Positions 46,999 through 56,845 of a stretch of 64,000 nucleotides of DNA are shown in pieces; the stretch's first letter is position 1, and the number at the start of each line of letters is the position of its first letter. This stretch comes from Bradyrhizobium sp. sBnM-33 (lineage in GTDB: Bacteria; Pseudomonadota; Alphaproteobacteria; Rhizobiales; Xanthobacteraceae): positions 124,001 through 188,000 of the forward strand of contig NZ_CP136624.1 of assembly GCF_032917945.1 (NCBI RefSeq), given 5' to 3'. A program made the position numbers and the translations under genes. The notes under the pieces were generated by a model that was not told where the DNA came from, did not search any database, and worked only from the letters and a program-made list of their open reading frames with translations.

Positions 46999-47097
46999 TA
47001 GCGTTTTCGAGCGAAGTGGCCGCCGGTTCGCGTAGAGAAACGCGTCAAAACAACAAGGTAGAGGTTCGGTTTTGATCGATCAGAACCGAACCTCTAC
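46999..47097. repeat. composite intergenic repeat, family E copy 3
   Basis: TAGCGTTTTCGAGCGAAGTGG, CCGGTTCGCG and AACGCGTCAAAAC are followed by a perfect 14-bp-stem hairpin, GTAGAGGTTCGGTT against AACCGAACCTCTAC. It lies between the divergent hrcA and rph starts. Copy 2 lies 1.28 kb away in the same orientation. Confidence 0.82.
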
Positions 47098-47188
47098 CCC
47101 GAAACAAGGCAAAAACCCTTGCCGCTGCCCGTTCCCCCTCCTACAAGCACCGCGAACGAATTTTCGCTCGATTTTGGAAGGATTCCCC

Positions 47189-47902
47189 ATGCGGCCGAGC
47201 CGCCGTGCGCCCGATCAGTTGCGCCCCGTGTCGCTGGAACGCGGCGTGGTCAAATATGCCGAAGGTTCCTGCATGGTGAAGTTTGGCGACACCCATGTGC
47301 TGGTCACGGCCACCCTGGAAGAACGGCTGCCGCCCTGGTTGAAGGGCCAGGGCCGCGGCTGGGTCACCGCCGAATACGGCATGCTGCCGCGCGCCACATT
47401 GGAGCGTACCCGCCGCGAGGCCGCCGCCGGCAAGCAGGGCGGCCGCACCGTCGAGATCCAGCGGCTGATCGGCCGCTCCCTGCGTGCAGCTGTCGACCTC
47501 GAAGCGCTCGGCGAGCGTCAGATTACGGTCGATTGCGACGTGATCCAGGCCGATGGCGGCACCCGCACGGCCTCGATCACCGGCGCCTGGGTGGCGTTGG
47601 CCGACTGCATCGGTTGGATGAAGAACCGCAGCATGCTGAAAGCCGATGTGCTGCGCGACAATGTCGCCGCGATCTCCTGCGGCATCTATCAGGGCACGCC
47701 GGTGCTCGACCTCGACTATGCCGAGGATTCTGAGGCCGAGACCGATGCCAATTTCGTCATGACCGGCGACGGCCGCATCATCGAGGTGCAGGGCACCGCC
47801 GAGAAGACGCCGTTCTCTCAAGACGAGTTCCTCGCGCTGATGGAACTGGCGCGCAAGGGTGTCGCGCGTCTGGTGGACTTGCAGAAGCTGGCCGTCGCGT
47901 AG
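47189..47902 (+). CDS. rph: ribonuclease PH
   Basis: RNase PH trims tRNA 3' ends phosphorolytically. The 237-residue product starts [19 protein letters not shown] and has the conserved [20 protein letters not shown] segment, [34 protein letters not shown] and [29 protein letters not shown] follows near the C-terminus. GGAAGGA precedes the ATG at 47189; an in-frame start at 47072 falls in repeat E3. It begins the rph-rdgB-hemW operon, divergent from hrcA. Confidence 0.97.
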   Translation: MRPSRRAPDQLRPVSLERGVVKYAEGSCMVKFGDTHVLVTATLEERLPPWLKGQGRGWVTAEYGMLPRATLERTRREAAAGKQGGRTVEIQRLIGRSLRAAVDLEALGERQITVDCDVIQADGGTRTASITGAWVALADCIGWMKNRSMLKADVLRDNVAAISCGIYQGTPVLDLDYAEDSEAETDANFVMTGDGRIIEVQGTAEKTPFSQDEFLALMELARKGVARLVDLQKLAVA

Positions 47903-47913
47903 TCTGATCGCAC

Positions 47914-48543
47914 ATGCACCGTCGAATCACCGGCCGGCTCGTGATCGCGACCCACAATCCCGGCAAGCTTGCCGAGATGCGGGAATTGCTGGCGCCGCAT
48001 GGCGTCGAGGCAATCTCCGCGGGTGAGCTGGGCCTGAGTGAACCGGAAGAGACCGGCAAGACGTTTCGGGCTAACGCCGCGATCAAGGCGATCGCGGCGG
48101 CGAAAGCAGCGCAATTGCCGGCCTTTGCCGATGATTCCGGCCTCGTGGTCGATGCGCTCGATGGCGCGCCCGGAATCTATTCGGCGCGCTGGGCCGGCGA
48201 GGGCAAGGATTTTATGGCGGCGATGACAAGGATCGAGCGCCTGTTGCAGGAGCGCGGCGCGACCACGCCCGAAAAGCGCAAGGCGCATTTCGTCTCGGCC
48301 CTGTGCGTCGCCTGGCCCGATGGGCATCTCGAAGAAGTCGAGGCCCGCACCGACGGAACCCTGGTCTGGCCGCCGCGCGGCACCGCCGGTTTCGGCTATG
48401 ATCCGGCATTCCTGCCCGACGGGCACACGCGGACCTTTGGCGAGATGACTTCCATCGAAAAGCACGGCCTGCCGCCGTTCGGACTTGGCCTGTCGCACCG
48501 GGCACGGGCCTTCGTCAAACTGGCGGAGATCTGCCTTGGCTAG
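47914..48543 (+). CDS. rdgB: XTP/dITP pyrophosphatase (HAM1/RdgB family)
   Basis: The enzyme removes non-canonical purine nucleotides (ITP, dITP, XTP) from the pool. The 209-residue product has [16 protein letters not shown] near the start, [10 protein letters not shown], and the active-site loop [25 protein letters not shown] near 71-95. [13 protein letters not shown] follows near 157, then SHRARAF. It lies 11 bases after rph, and its stop is overlapped by hemW. Confidence 0.96.
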   Translation: MHRRITGRLVIATHNPGKLAEMRELLAPHGVEAISAGELGLSEPEETGKTFRANAAIKAIAAAKAAQLPAFADDSGLVVDALDGAPGIYSARWAGEGKDFMAAMTRIERLLQERGATTPEKRKAHFVSALCVAWPDGHLEEVEARTDGTLVWPPRGTAGFGYDPAFLPDGHTRTFGEMTSIEKHGLPPFGLGLSHRARAFVKLAEICLG

Positions 48544-49705
48544 TCGCGCGCGACCCCGCCCCAAAAATGCCTTCGGCGTCTACGTGCACTGGCCGTTCTG
48601 CCTGTCGAAATGCCCCTATTGCGATTTCAACAGCCACGTCCGCCACGCACCGATCGACGAACAACGCTTTGCACGCGCGTTTGCGCGCGAGATCGAAACC
48701 ACGGCGGCGCGCGCACCGGGGCGGACCGTCACATCGATCTTTCTCGGCGGCGGCACGCCTTCCTTGATGCAGCCGCAGACTGTCGGCGCGATTTTGGATG
48801 CGATCGGAAGGCACTGGCGCGTCGCCGGCAATGTCGAGGTCACGCTCGAAGCCAACCCGACCAGCGTGGAAGCGACGCGGTTTCGCGGCTATCGCGCGGC
48901 CGGCGTCAACCGGGTTTCCCTTGGCGTGCAGGCGCTCGACGACGCCTCGCTCAAAGCGCTCGGACGGCTGCATACCGCACGCGAGGCGCTCGATGCGGTC
49001 GCGATCGCGCGCACCGCGTTCGACCGCTATTCATTCGACCTGATCTACGCCCGCCCCGACCAGACGCCGCGGATGTGGGCGGATGAACTGAAGCTCGCGA
49101 TTTCCGAAGCCGCCGAGCATCTCTCGCTCTACCAGCTTACGATCGAGGAAGGCACGCCGTTCTTCGGCCTGCATGCGGCGGGCAAACTCAAGACACCGGA
49201 CGAGGCGGTGGCGCGTGCGCTGTACGACGTGACGCAGGAAGTCTGCGCGCATCATGGCTTGCCAGCCTACGAGATTTCCAATCACGCCCGCGAAGGCGCG
49301 GAATGCCAGCACAATCTCGTCTACTGGCGTGGCGAGGAATATGCCGGCATCGGGCCGGGCGCGCATGGTCGCCTCGACATCGACGGCGCACGACACGCGA
49401 CCGCGACCGAGAAGCGCCCGGAGGCCTGGCTGATGCGCGTCGAGGCCAACGGCCACGGCGTCGTCACCGATGACCACCTCAACAGCGAAGAACGCGCCGA
49501 CGAATTCTTGCTGATGGGCTTGCGGCTCGCCGAAGGCATCGATCCCGAACGTTATGCGGCACTGTCAGGCCGCGCGCTCGATCCGAGCCGCATCGCCATC
49601 CTGCGTGCGGAAGGCGCGATCTCCGTCGACGCCGACGGCAGGCTGCGCGTGACGAAAGACGGCTTCCCGGTGCTTGATGCGGTCGTGGCGGATTTGGCGG
49701 CGTAG
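48536..49705 (+). CDS. hemW: HemW, coproporphyrinogen oxidase-like radical SAM protein
   Basis: HemW is a heme chaperone that resembles HemN. The 389-residue product has the radical SAM cluster motif CLSKCPYC (with Phe/Asn context CPYCDFNS, as in HemW rather than HemN). [11 protein letters not shown] and [12 protein letters not shown] follow, and [12 protein letters not shown] comes later. The start is TTG at 48536, overlapping the rdgB stop by eight bases, with GGAG eight bases upstream. A far-upstream ATG (48485) would bury the start deep in rdgB. Confidence 0.93.
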   Translation: MASRARPRPKNAFGVYVHWPFCLSKCPYCDFNSHVRHAPIDEQRFARAFAREIETTAARAPGRTVTSIFLGGGTPSLMQPQTVGAILDAIGRHWRVAGNVEVTLEANPTSVEATRFRGYRAAGVNRVSLGVQALDDASLKALGRLHTAREALDAVAIARTAFDRYSFDLIYARPDQTPRMWADELKLAISEAAEHLSLYQLTIEEGTPFFGLHAAGKLKTPDEAVARALYDVTQEVCAHHGLPAYEISNHAREGAECQHNLVYWRGEEYAGIGPGAHGRLDIDGARHATATEKRPEAWLMRVEANGHGVVTDDHLNSEERADEFLLMGLRLAEGIDPERYAALSGRALDPSRIAILRAEGAISVDADGRLRVTKDGFPVLDAVVADLAA

Positions 49706-49714
49706 CGGGAAGCT

Positions 49715-49803
49715 GTAGCCCGGATGGAGCGCAGCGCAATCCGGGATCATCGCGTGAGCCGGTAGACCTAACCCCGGATTTCGCTTCGCTCCATCCGGGC
49801 TAC
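49715..49803. repeat. intergenic palindromic repeat, family B copy 4
   Basis: GTAGCCCGGATGGAGCGCAG is mirrored by GCTTCGCTCCATCCGGGCTAC. It fills the gap between convergent hemW and the LpoA-like gene, and carries no nested module. Confidence 0.88.
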
Positions 49804-49818
49804 GGTTCGCGACAATAG

Positions 49819-51030
49819 CTACGCCCCAAAAGTCTTCGGCGATCCGGCGACCGGCGTGCTGCCGCCGCTGGCGACTTTCATCACCGCAAGGCCGCGCTCG
49901 TTGGTGCCGTCGGAGCGGAATCGAAACAGCCCGTCGATGCCGGCGAAACCGGACGGGTTGGTCAGCGTCTCCGGCGCAAAGCGCTGGCCGCCCTGCTGCT
50001 TCGACAACGCAGCAACCAGCGCGACAGCATCATAAGCTAGCGTTGCGGTGCGCACGGGGTCCGTGCCGTATTTGGCGCGGTAGCGCTCCGAAAAGGCGCG
50101 GAAGCCCGACGGATCCGGCGCGGCATAGAGCCCACCCTGCAGCGTCGCGCTCGCATAGACGCGCGGATTGTCCCAGAGGCCTGTGCCGAGCAACTGGATG
50201 TTGCGCAAATTCGCGCCCGCCGCGGTCAGGGCCTCCGCCGACGCCACGACGGATTCGCCGTCGTCAGCGATGAACAGCGCGTCCGCCGAGCCGAGTGACT
50301 GCGCCACCGTCCGCGCCGCTCCGGCGCGATCGGCGGTGTATTTTTCGAAGGCGACCATGCGCCCCTTGCGGCCGACCGCCTGCTTGAACGCCGCTTCCAC
50401 CACATTGCCATAGGCGTTGTCGGGCAACAGCGCCGCAAATGATCGCTTTCCGATGCTGGCGGAATAATCCACGATCCGGTTGACGTCGGATTCGGGCAGG
50501 AAGCTCAGCAGATAAACGCCGCGTCCGGCGACGCTGGAATCGGTTGAGAACGCGATCACTGGAATGCTCCGCGCGCGCGTCAGTTGCGCGGTCGCCGGCA
50601 CCGAGGCCGCAAACAGCGGGCCCAGAACGATTTCCACGCCCTCGCCGAGCGCCTGCTGGGTGACCTGCTGGGCGCCCTGCGGACTGCCGCCGTCGTCCTT
50701 GATCAGAAGCTGGATGTTCGGATTCTGGAATTCCGCCAGCGCCATCTCGGCTGCGTTCTTCATCGACTGCGCGGCAACGCCGGCATTGCCGGCGGCCGAA
50801 AGCGGCAGGATGAGGCCGACCTTGACCTGCCCGGTGCCGACCGCAAGCGGCTGTTGCTGCGTGCCTGGGGGGCCCTCGGGCGCCGACGGGCCGAACGGGT
50901 TCGAAATCTGGCCGCCGCTGCAAGCAGCGAGCAATGGCGCGCCGAGAATGAGTCCGACCGCCGTCCGCCGGGTCGGTCCTGACGGCCGAGGATCCGACGA
51001 TCCAGGCTTACGATTGAGCGGGCCTACCAT
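49819..51030 (-). CDS. LpoA/LivK-like periplasmic lipoprotein (PBP activator family)
   Basis: The 403-residue product has a lipoprotein signal with lipobox LLAAC (Cys37) after TRRTAVGLILGAP. The type I periplasmic-binding fold follows: VKVGLILPLSAAGNAGVAAQSMKNAAEMAL, QLLIKDDGGSPQGAQQ and LGPLFAASVPATAQL. The group is annotated as penicillin-binding-protein activator (LpoA C-domain-like, YraM). Whether it activates a PBP here is not shown, and branched-chain amino-acid binding is the alternative. It is divergent from rsmI, like lpoA beside rsmI (yraL) and yraN in E. coli, which supports the YraM assignment. Confidence 0.85.
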   Translation of the reverse strand: MVGPLNRKPGSSDPRPSGPTRRTAVGLILGAPLLAACSGGQISNPFGPSAPEGPPGTQQQPLAVGTGQVKVGLILPLSAAGNAGVAAQSMKNAAEMALAEFQNPNIQLLIKDDGGSPQGAQQVTQQALGEGVEIVLGPLFAASVPATAQLTRARSIPVIAFSTDSSVAGRGVYLLSFLPESDVNRIVDYSASIGKRSFAALLPDNAYGNVVEAAFKQAVGRKGRMVAFEKYTADRAGAARTVAQSLGSADALFIADDGESVVASAEALTAAGANLRNIQLLGTGLWDNPRVYASATLQGGLYAAPDPSGFRAFSERYRAKYGTDPVRTATLAYDAVALVAALSKQQGGQRFAPETLTNPSGFAGIDGLFRFRSDGTNERGLAVMKVASGGSTPVAGSPKTFGA

Positions 51031-51262
51031 CTTGTCTCTTCTCTTGACCGACCGCCGTCGGCCAGGATTCCGGCTTTCTGGGCCGAGGCACCTGAACCGC
51101 TACTGAACCTGAATGCGGGATTCTGCAATATTGTCGAGGATTAGTTAACCAAAACAAAAGCATTACGGGCCCGCCGGACATTGCAGGCCGCCGGGAACTT
51201 CCGCCCTGTCTCCCATCCCGCCGGATATAGCGCTTGCACCAAGACCCCTTTAGATTGCCATT

Positions 51263-52216
51263 ATGCGCGCAAAGCCCAGCTCCAACTACGGGTCTGATAC
51301 CGAACCGGGTTCGGGCAACAGAACATTTTCGATTGGCGGCCACATTCTGAATGTACCGAAACCGCGTCCTGGCCTCTATCTGGTGGCAACCCCGATCGGC
51401 AATCTCGGCGACATTACCTTGCGCGCGCTGGAGACTTTGGCCGGCGTCGACATCATCGCCTGCGAGGACACCCGCATCACCCGCCGCCTGATCGAACGCT
51501 ACGCAATTTCGGCAGAACTCAAACCGTATCACGAGCACAACGCGGCGATGGCACGGCCGAAAATCCTGGAGCGGCTGGCGCAGGGCGCTTCCATCGCGCT
51601 GGTGTCGGACGCCGGCACGCCCCTGATATCCGACCCCGGCTTCAAGCTGGTGCGTGAGGTCTCTGCCGCCGGCCATGCCGTGATCCCGGTGCCCGGTGCG
51701 TCCTCGGTGCTGACGGCGCTTTCGGTCGCGGCACTCCCGACCGACCGATTTTATTTCGAGGGATTTTTGCCGGCCCGACACGTCTCGCGGCGGACGCGGC
51801 TGGCCGAATTGGCAAGAATCGATGCCACGCTGGTGATGTTCGAATCCGGCAACCGCGTGCAGGAAACGCTCGCCGACCTCGCCGAGATCATGCCCGGGCG
51901 CGACGCCGCGATCTGCCGCGAACTCACAAAGCTGCACGAGGACATCAAGCGCGCGCCCATCGCCGAACTGGCAAGGACGGCCGACACGCTGGAAACCCGC
52001 GGCGAGTTCGTGCTCGTGATCGGCCAGCCGCACAAGGACGCCGACGTCATGACGCAGCACGACCTCGACGACCTGCTGCGATCGTCGCTGGCGCGCGAAA
52101 GCGTCAAGGATAGCGTCGCGCATGCGGTCGAGCTTTCGGGGCGCCCGCGGCGCGAGGTCTATGCCCGCGCGCTGGAGCTTGCGAAAGAGGTAAGAGGCGG
52201 CGATGGCGAAGACTGA
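51263..52216 (+). CDS. rsmI: 16S rRNA (cytidine1402-2'-O)-methyltransferase RsmI
   Basis: RsmI methylates the ribose of C1402 in the 30S decoding centre. The 317-residue product has an N-terminal extension of about 38 residues and then the tetrapyrrole-methylase-fold motifs. These are [68 protein letters not shown] and FYFEGFLP. It is divergent from the LpoA-like gene and overlaps yraN by 14 bases. Confidence 0.95.
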   Translation: MRAKPSSNYGSDTEPGSGNRTFSIGGHILNVPKPRPGLYLVATPIGNLGDITLRALETLAGVDIIACEDTRITRRLIERYAISAELKPYHEHNAAMARPKILERLAQGASIALVSDAGTPLISDPGFKLVREVSAAGHAVIPVPGASSVLTALSVAALPTDRFYFEGFLPARHVSRRTRLAELARIDATLVMFESGNRVQETLADLAEIMPGRDAAICRELTKLHEDIKRAPIAELARTADTLETRGEFVLVIGQPHKDADVMTQHDLDDLLRSSLARESVKDSVAHAVELSGRPRREVYARALELAKEVRGGDGED

Positions 52217-52616
52217 CGGCACTACGCCGCCCGACGTCGGGCCAAAGCTCGCCGCGCCCGAGCGGGTCGCTGCCTTTCGCACCGGGCTTTCCGCCGAAAG
52301 CCGCGCCGCCGCCTACCTGATGGCCAAGGGCTACCGCATTCTCGCAAAGCGCTTCCGCACGCCCTATGGCGAGATCGACCTGGTGGCGAGGAAGCGCAAT
52401 CTCGTGGCTTTCGTCGAGGTCAAGGCCAGAGCCAGCCTTGATGATGCCGCCTATGCCGTGACGCCGCGCCAGCAGGCCCGCATCATCGACGCCGCCCAAG
52501 CCTGGTTGATGGCGCATCCCGAGCATGCCGAATTCGAGCTCCGTTTTGACGCCGTCCTGATTGCGCCGCGGCATCTGCCACGCCATCTGTTAGCGGCATT
52601 CGACGCCAGCGCTTAA
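52203..52616 (+). CDS. yraN: YraN family (UPF0102) nuclease-fold protein
   Basis: The 137-residue product has [51 protein letters not shown], the UPF0102 signature. The E-D-ExK pattern (GEIDLV, FVEVKAR) fits a restriction-endonuclease-like fold. The biochemical role is unsettled. It overlaps rsmI and is followed 29 bases later by gshB, the common rsmI-yraN-gshB order. Confidence 0.93.
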   Translation: MAKTDGTTPPDVGPKLAAPERVAAFRTGLSAESRAAAYLMAKGYRILAKRFRTPYGEIDLVARKRNLVAFVEVKARASLDDAAYAVTPRQQARIIDAAQAWLMAHPEHAEFELRFDAVLIAPRHLPRHLLAAFDASA

Positions 52617-52645
52617 GATTCCCTCCAGAGACCCGGACCTCACTC

Positions 52646-53593
52646 ATGAAACTGAATGTCGCCGTCCAGATGGACCCCATCGCGCGTATCAACATCCGCG
52701 GCGATTCAACCTTTGCGCTGCTGCTGGAAGCGCAAAAGCGCGGCCACAGCATTTCATACTATACCCCGGACAAGCTCTCGCTGCGCGGCGAGGAGCTGGC
52801 GGCGCCGGTGCAGCACCTCACCGTGCGCGACGAGATCGGCGACCATTTCACGCTCGGCGAGCCCAAGCGCGAGCCGCTCGAAGCCTTCGACGTCATCCTG
52901 CTGCGGCAGGACCCGCCCTTCGACCTGGCCTACATCACCTCGACGCATTTCCTCGAGCGCATTCACCCCAAGACGCTGGTGGTGAACAATCCGGCTTCCG
53001 TGCGCAACGCGCCGGAAAAGCTGTTCGTGATGAACTTTCCGCAGCTAATGCCGCCGACGCTGATCTCGCGCGACCTCGACGAGATCAATTCGTTCCGCGA
53101 CCAGCACGGCGCCGTGGTGATGAAGCCGCTGCACGGTCATGGCGGCGCCGCCGTGTTTCGCGTCATGCCGCAGGACATGAATTTCGGCTCGCTGTTCGAC
53201 ATCTTCTCGGTCACCTTCCGCGAGCCCTGGGTGATCCAGCGCTTCCTCCCTGAGGTGAAGCACGGCGATAAGCGCATCATCCTGGTCGACGGCGAATTCG
53301 CCGGCGCCGTCAACCGCGTCCCCGCCCCCGACGACCTCCGCTCCAACATGGTGCGCGGCGGCGCCGCGCAGGCGACCGAGCTTTCCCCGCGCGAGCGCGA
53401 GATTTGCGACACGCTGGGACCTGCGCTGCGCGAGCTCGGGCTATTGTTCGTCGGCATCGACGTGATCGACGGCAACCTCACCGAGATCAACGTGACGTCG
53501 CCGACCGGCATCCGCGCCATCCAGCGTCTCAACGGCCCGGATGTCGCTGCAAAGATCTGGGATACCATCGAGAAGAAGCGCGCCGGGAAATAA
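52646..53593 (+). CDS. gshB: glutathione synthetase
   Basis: GshB ligates glycine to gamma-glutamylcysteine using ATP. The 315-residue ATP-grasp protein starts [21 protein letters not shown] and contains [35 protein letters not shown] and [38 protein letters not shown] follows, with ATP- and substrate-binding loops in the right order. The length is normal. A partial second copy of its last codons lies at 54841-54885, beyond the next gene. Confidence 0.97.
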   Translation: MKLNVAVQMDPIARINIRGDSTFALLLEAQKRGHSISYYTPDKLSLRGEELAAPVQHLTVRDEIGDHFTLGEPKREPLEAFDVILLRQDPPFDLAYITSTHFLERIHPKTLVVNNPASVRNAPEKLFVMNFPQLMPPTLISRDLDEINSFRDQHGAVVMKPLHGHGGAAVFRVMPQDMNFGSLFDIFSVTFREPWVIQRFLPEVKHGDKRIILVDGEFAGAVNRVPAPDDLRSNMVRGGAAQATELSPREREICDTLGPALRELGLLFVGIDVIDGNLTEINVTSPTGIRAIQRLNGPDVAAKIWDTIEKKRAGK

Positions 53594-53880
53594 CTTCCCC
53601 TCGCGACCTGTCCAGCGACTCATGCGCAGCGCGCTCATACGCGACCGGACTAAGGCCGGATGAGTTGCGTGCGCCTCCTGCCGGCCGGTTGGAACCGAGG
53701 AGGAGAGCCGCGGCGCCGTTCTGCTGCGCCGGGAGCGGTCCCGCTGGATTGCAGGACGCTATCGCCTTGTGATTCCATATTCTACCATCATGCGGCCATT
53801 CTTTGGGCAAGACTGCACGGAGCGCTGCCGGATGCTCGACCGGCCACCTTCGGATGACATTGGACGGAAAGGAAACGCCA

Positions 53881-54720
53881 ATGAACTCCACACCTACACC
53901 GAAAGAAACAGGACCCCACGATGCCCTGGTCACGGGCGCCGATGAGCGGCTCGCGCACGCCCACGAACAGATCAAGAGCGCGGATGAGCAACTCGCGCGT
54001 CTAACTGAACAGCTTGCAAAAATGGAGCGCGAGGCCTCGCATTCGCCTTCGGCCGGACCTGGCCCGCAATCGCCCTCGGCCGAACCTGGCCCGCAATCAC
54101 CGCCAGGAAGGCTGGCGCTCCGAACCCTCGTCGCCTTGCCCGTGGCGGCGTGCATCATTGTGTCCGCCCTGGTTTTGCAGGCGTCCTATGGCGACGGAGC
54201 CAAGCTGGTTGTCGCCCGTTGGGCGCCGCAGCTCGTTTCAGCGCCATCATCGCCGCCGGAAGACCCGCCATCTCCCGCACAGCCCGCGCCGTCTACCGTT
54301 CAACTGGCCGCGACGGAGGCAGCACCACCGCAAGCATCACCACCGCAAACAATAACCTTGGCTCAGGCCGCACCACCGCAAGACGCGCCGCCGCCAACTA
54401 CCGCGCCGCCTCCTGATCAGACTCAGTTGCTGCAAACGATCGCGCGCGACCTCGCGAATCTGGAGCGAACCATCGAACAGCTCAAGGCGAACCAGCAACA
54501 AATGGTCAGCGACAATTCAAAAGCCATTGGGGAGCTGAAGGCGAGTCAGGAAGAGATGAAACGTGCGCTCGCGAAGGTATCCGAGCAGAACCCGCCGAAA
54601 ACGTCAGCGCCCCCGACGCAGCCGGCTCCGACCTTGCGCAAACCAGAGCGGTCGCCGCCACAAGCGAGAGCGCGGCCTCGATACCCAAGGGAGTGGATGT
54701 ACGACTACTACGATTGGTAG
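53881..54720 (+). CDS. Pro-rich single-span membrane protein of unknown function
   Basis: The 279-residue product has a hydrophilic N-terminus with a short coiled coil (LAHAHEQIKSADEQLARLTEQLAKMERE, about 22-50) and then a Pro/Ser repeat (PSAGPGPQSPSAEPGPQSP). One membrane segment follows at about 80-100 (LVALPVAACIIVSALVLQA). A long Pro/Ala-rich region comes next, then a second coiled coil (DLANLERTIEQLKANQQQM, about 180-235) and a basic C-terminus ending DYYDW. GGAAAGGAAA precedes the ATG at 53881. I do not know a function. The gene and flanks lie between gshB and a copy of the gshB 3' end. Confidence 0.75.
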   Translation: MNSTPTPKETGPHDALVTGADERLAHAHEQIKSADEQLARLTEQLAKMEREASHSPSAGPGPQSPSAEPGPQSPPGRLALRTLVALPVAACIIVSALVLQASYGDGAKLVVARWAPQLVSAPSSPPEDPPSPAQPAPSTVQLAATEAAPPQASPPQTITLAQAAPPQDAPPPTTAPPPDQTQLLQTIARDLANLERTIEQLKANQQQMVSDNSKAIGELKASQEEMKRALAKVSEQNPPKTSAPPTQPAPTLRKPERSPPQARARPRYPREWMYDYYDW

Positions 54721-55024
54721 CTGTCGATGCGGTAATCATCGAAATCCTCTCCTGCAACAACGGCTCTACGCGATACGGCGCACCGCGGGCCTGCGCGATG
54801 TCATCGTCGCTGTAGCTACGCAGTCTGTGTTGCCGGAAAAATCTGGGATACCATCGAGAACAAGCGCGGCCACCAAATAACGCCGCATCGCGTCATCGCA
54901 TTTTCACATCCCTGTTGTGCCGTCTCCGCCCACTTGCCAATTTCAGCGAGCGGGCGCAGCCTGCGCCTGCGGATGAATCCGTCCGGGCACGTACTGCAAT
55001 CAGTAAATTAGTGGAGGAAGACGC
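54721..55024. other. 304-base gap with a remnant of gshB; no gene
   Basis: The stretch contains the gshB-like remnant described separately and otherwise nothing that I recognise. Open frames here are short and Arg-rich. GTGGAGGAAG at 55011-55020 is the ribosome site of the next gene. Confidence 0.5.
54841..54885 (+). pseudogene. duplicated 3'-end fragment of gshB
   Basis: Bases 54841-54860 are identical to gshB bases 53555-53574, and similarity continues with few changes to the stop region. The encoded WDTIENKRG resembles gshB's WDTIEKKRA. The offset is 1,286 bases. No start codon or upstream gshB sequence accompanies it. Confidence 0.8.
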
Positions 55025-56008
55025 ATGACGACGAATTTTTCGCGACGGTCTTTGCTTGCGCTCGGCGCAGGACTCGGAATGGGTCTTGGCGCTTCAACGA
55101 TGCTCGGCGGCAGCGCGCTGGCCAAGGCGCCGAAGCTCGGCACGCAGGCGCCCTACTGGCACCGCTTCATCCTCGGCGACGCCGAAGTGACCGTCGTCTC
55201 CGATGGCCCGCTTCCGCTCGGCGATCCCTCCGGCACGTTTACCGGCGTGCCGAAAGAGGAAGTGAAGAAGATGCTGTCCGACAACTTCCTCAATCCGGAC
55301 AACGTCGTGCTCGAGCAGAATTCGCCGATCGTGAATACCGGCGACAGACTGATCCTGTTCGATACCGGCATGGGCACGTTAAAAGCATTTGGCCCGACCA
55401 CCGGCCAGCAGCAGAAAAACATGATGGCGGCCGGCATCAAGCCGAGCGATATCGACGCCGTGGTGTGCTCGCACGCGCATATCGATCACATCGGCGGCCT
55501 GGTCGGCGCCGACGACAAGCCGCTATTCCCGAACGCGCAGGTCTACATCGCCCAGAGCGATTTCGATTTCTGGACCGATGAAGGCAAGCTCGGCAGTCCT
55601 TTAAAGGATTTTGTGATCCACGCCCGCAAGAATCTGCTGCCGGTACGCGACCGCATCGTCTTCATCAAGGACAACCAGGAATTCTTGCCCGGCATCACCG
55701 CGCTCGCAGCGCCCGGCCACACCGTCGGCCACACCATCTACATGGTGAGCTCGAAGGGCAAATCGTTCTGCTTCCTCGGCGACCTCTCGCATCACGCGGT
55801 GCTCTTGCTGGAGAAACCGCGGATGGAATTCGCCTACGACACCGACCCGAAGCAAGCGGCCGCCTCGCGGGTGAAGATGCTGGACATGCTGGCCGCCCAG
55901 AAGATCCCGGTCATGTCCTATCACTTCGCCTGGCCCGGCTACGGCCACGTCGCCAAGAATGGCGACGGTTTCAGGTATTATCCCGAGCCGATGAACATGC
56001 AGCTTTGA
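55025..56008 (+). CDS. exported MBL-fold metallo-hydrolase
   Basis: The 327-residue product begins MTTNFSRRSLLALGAGLGMG, a twin-arginine signal, and its metallo-beta-lactamase domain carries VCSHAHIDHIGGL (the HxHxDH motif near 149-154). LAAPGHTVGHTIYMV gives the second His, FLGDLSHHAV the bridging Asp, and MSYHFAWPGYGHV a final His. The Zn2 site is therefore complete. It is probably a periplasmic hydrolase of esters, lactones or thioesters, with substrate unknown. AGGAAG lies six bases before the ATG. Confidence 0.88.
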   Translation: MTTNFSRRSLLALGAGLGMGLGASTMLGGSALAKAPKLGTQAPYWHRFILGDAEVTVVSDGPLPLGDPSGTFTGVPKEEVKKMLSDNFLNPDNVVLEQNSPIVNTGDRLILFDTGMGTLKAFGPTTGQQQKNMMAAGIKPSDIDAVVCSHAHIDHIGGLVGADDKPLFPNAQVYIAQSDFDFWTDEGKLGSPLKDFVIHARKNLLPVRDRIVFIKDNQEFLPGITALAAPGHTVGHTIYMVSSKGKSFCFLGDLSHHAVLLLEKPRMEFAYDTDPKQAAASRVKMLDMLAAQKIPVMSYHFAWPGYGHVAKNGDGFRYYPEPMNMQL

Positions 56009-56138
56009 ACGGCTCAGTCTTCCGGGGCGGCTGGTCCGCCCCGGACGTCGCCCGGCCAGCACGCAGCGCTAGGGATACGCCTTCGTTTGCGTAAGCCTTG
56101 ATCAGCGAATCACGACGTAACGATCACGGAGTCTCCCA

Positions 56139-56447
56139 TTGGCCGAACAACCGCCCGCCAAACCCGATCTCATCTATGAGGACACTGGAGCCATGGCTCC
56201 GGTGGTCTATTTCGACATCGTCGGTGCCTACGGCACCATGAACGGCGCGATCGAGGTCGAACTCGCGACTCGCATCCTGGTGCCGAAGCCGGATGGTTCG
56301 ACCGAAGTGAAATTCATCTCCTCCGGCCGCATCCGCTGCAGCGCCAACGCGGCCGCCAATTTGCGCAACGGGCTGGATGCAGCGCTGAAGATGCTGGAGC
56401 AGCCGCAGGGTAGTGCGGCGGCGATTGCGGCGGGGAAGCTGAATTGA
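56139..56447 (+). CDS. conserved hypothetical protein, 102 aa
   Basis: The product starts at a TTG (56139) with GGAG seven bases upstream: residues AEQPPAKPDLIYEDTGAMAP follow. The body VVYFDIVGAYGTMNGAIEVELATRIL...GRIRCSANAAANLRNGLDAALKMLEQPQ looks like a small beta-sheet with a C-terminal helix. It has no signal peptide or known motif. The coding pattern is convincing, but I cannot assign a role. Confidence 0.72.
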   Translation: MAEQPPAKPDLIYEDTGAMAPVVYFDIVGAYGTMNGAIEVELATRILVPKPDGSTEVKFISSGRIRCSANAAANLRNGLDAALKMLEQPQGSAAAIAAGKLN

Positions 56448-56517
56448 GCTCCCCAACCATGTCTTAGGAACCATCGCGCTTCGCCGAAATTGGTCTTTCC
56501 TCAGGGAGCAAAGCACC

Positions 56518-56806
56518 ATGAAGCGGATCGCGATCATCCTGAGCGCACTGCTTGGCAGTTATGCGTTCGCCTTGGCACAAGGTTCCCCCAGCGGGCGAGG
56601 ATCCACGACCGGCGATCCCGCCGCCAGTTCGGCAAACCCCCCGCGCTGCGCCAAACGCAACCACCGGCTCGAGTACATCCAATCCCGGCGGTAGCGGAAC
56701 GTCTACCTTAGGCAGGAGAGACGACAATGAGGATCAGGGCCGGGACAAGATGCCCGAGAGCGACATGAGCGTCCGGCCACAGGACCAGCAGCCCAATCCG
56801 AAATAA
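56518..56806 (+). pseudogene. small secreted protein gene with a frameshift
   Basis: From the ATG at 56518 the frame encodes a good signal peptide (MKRIAIILSALLGSYAFALA) and a Gly/Ser/Pro-rich mature start, then stops at 56692-56694. The adjacent +1 frame continues in the same style (NATTGSSTSNPGGSGTST, then DDNEDQGRDKMPESD) to a stop at 56804-56806. Removing one C from the six-C run at 56637-56642 joins the two into a protein of about 95 residues. AGGGAG precedes the ATG. Alternatively, the 58-residue upstream frame is the real product. Confidence 0.6.
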
Positions 56807-56845
56807 TATCTCGGCCGATTGGCACCCAGTTTGGAGGCCCGGCAG

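Noticed and set aside
54563..54880. 105-codon frame across the gshB remnant
   Set aside because: It overlaps the Pro-rich protein gene out of frame, has Arg-rich composition and only the remnant has any similarity.
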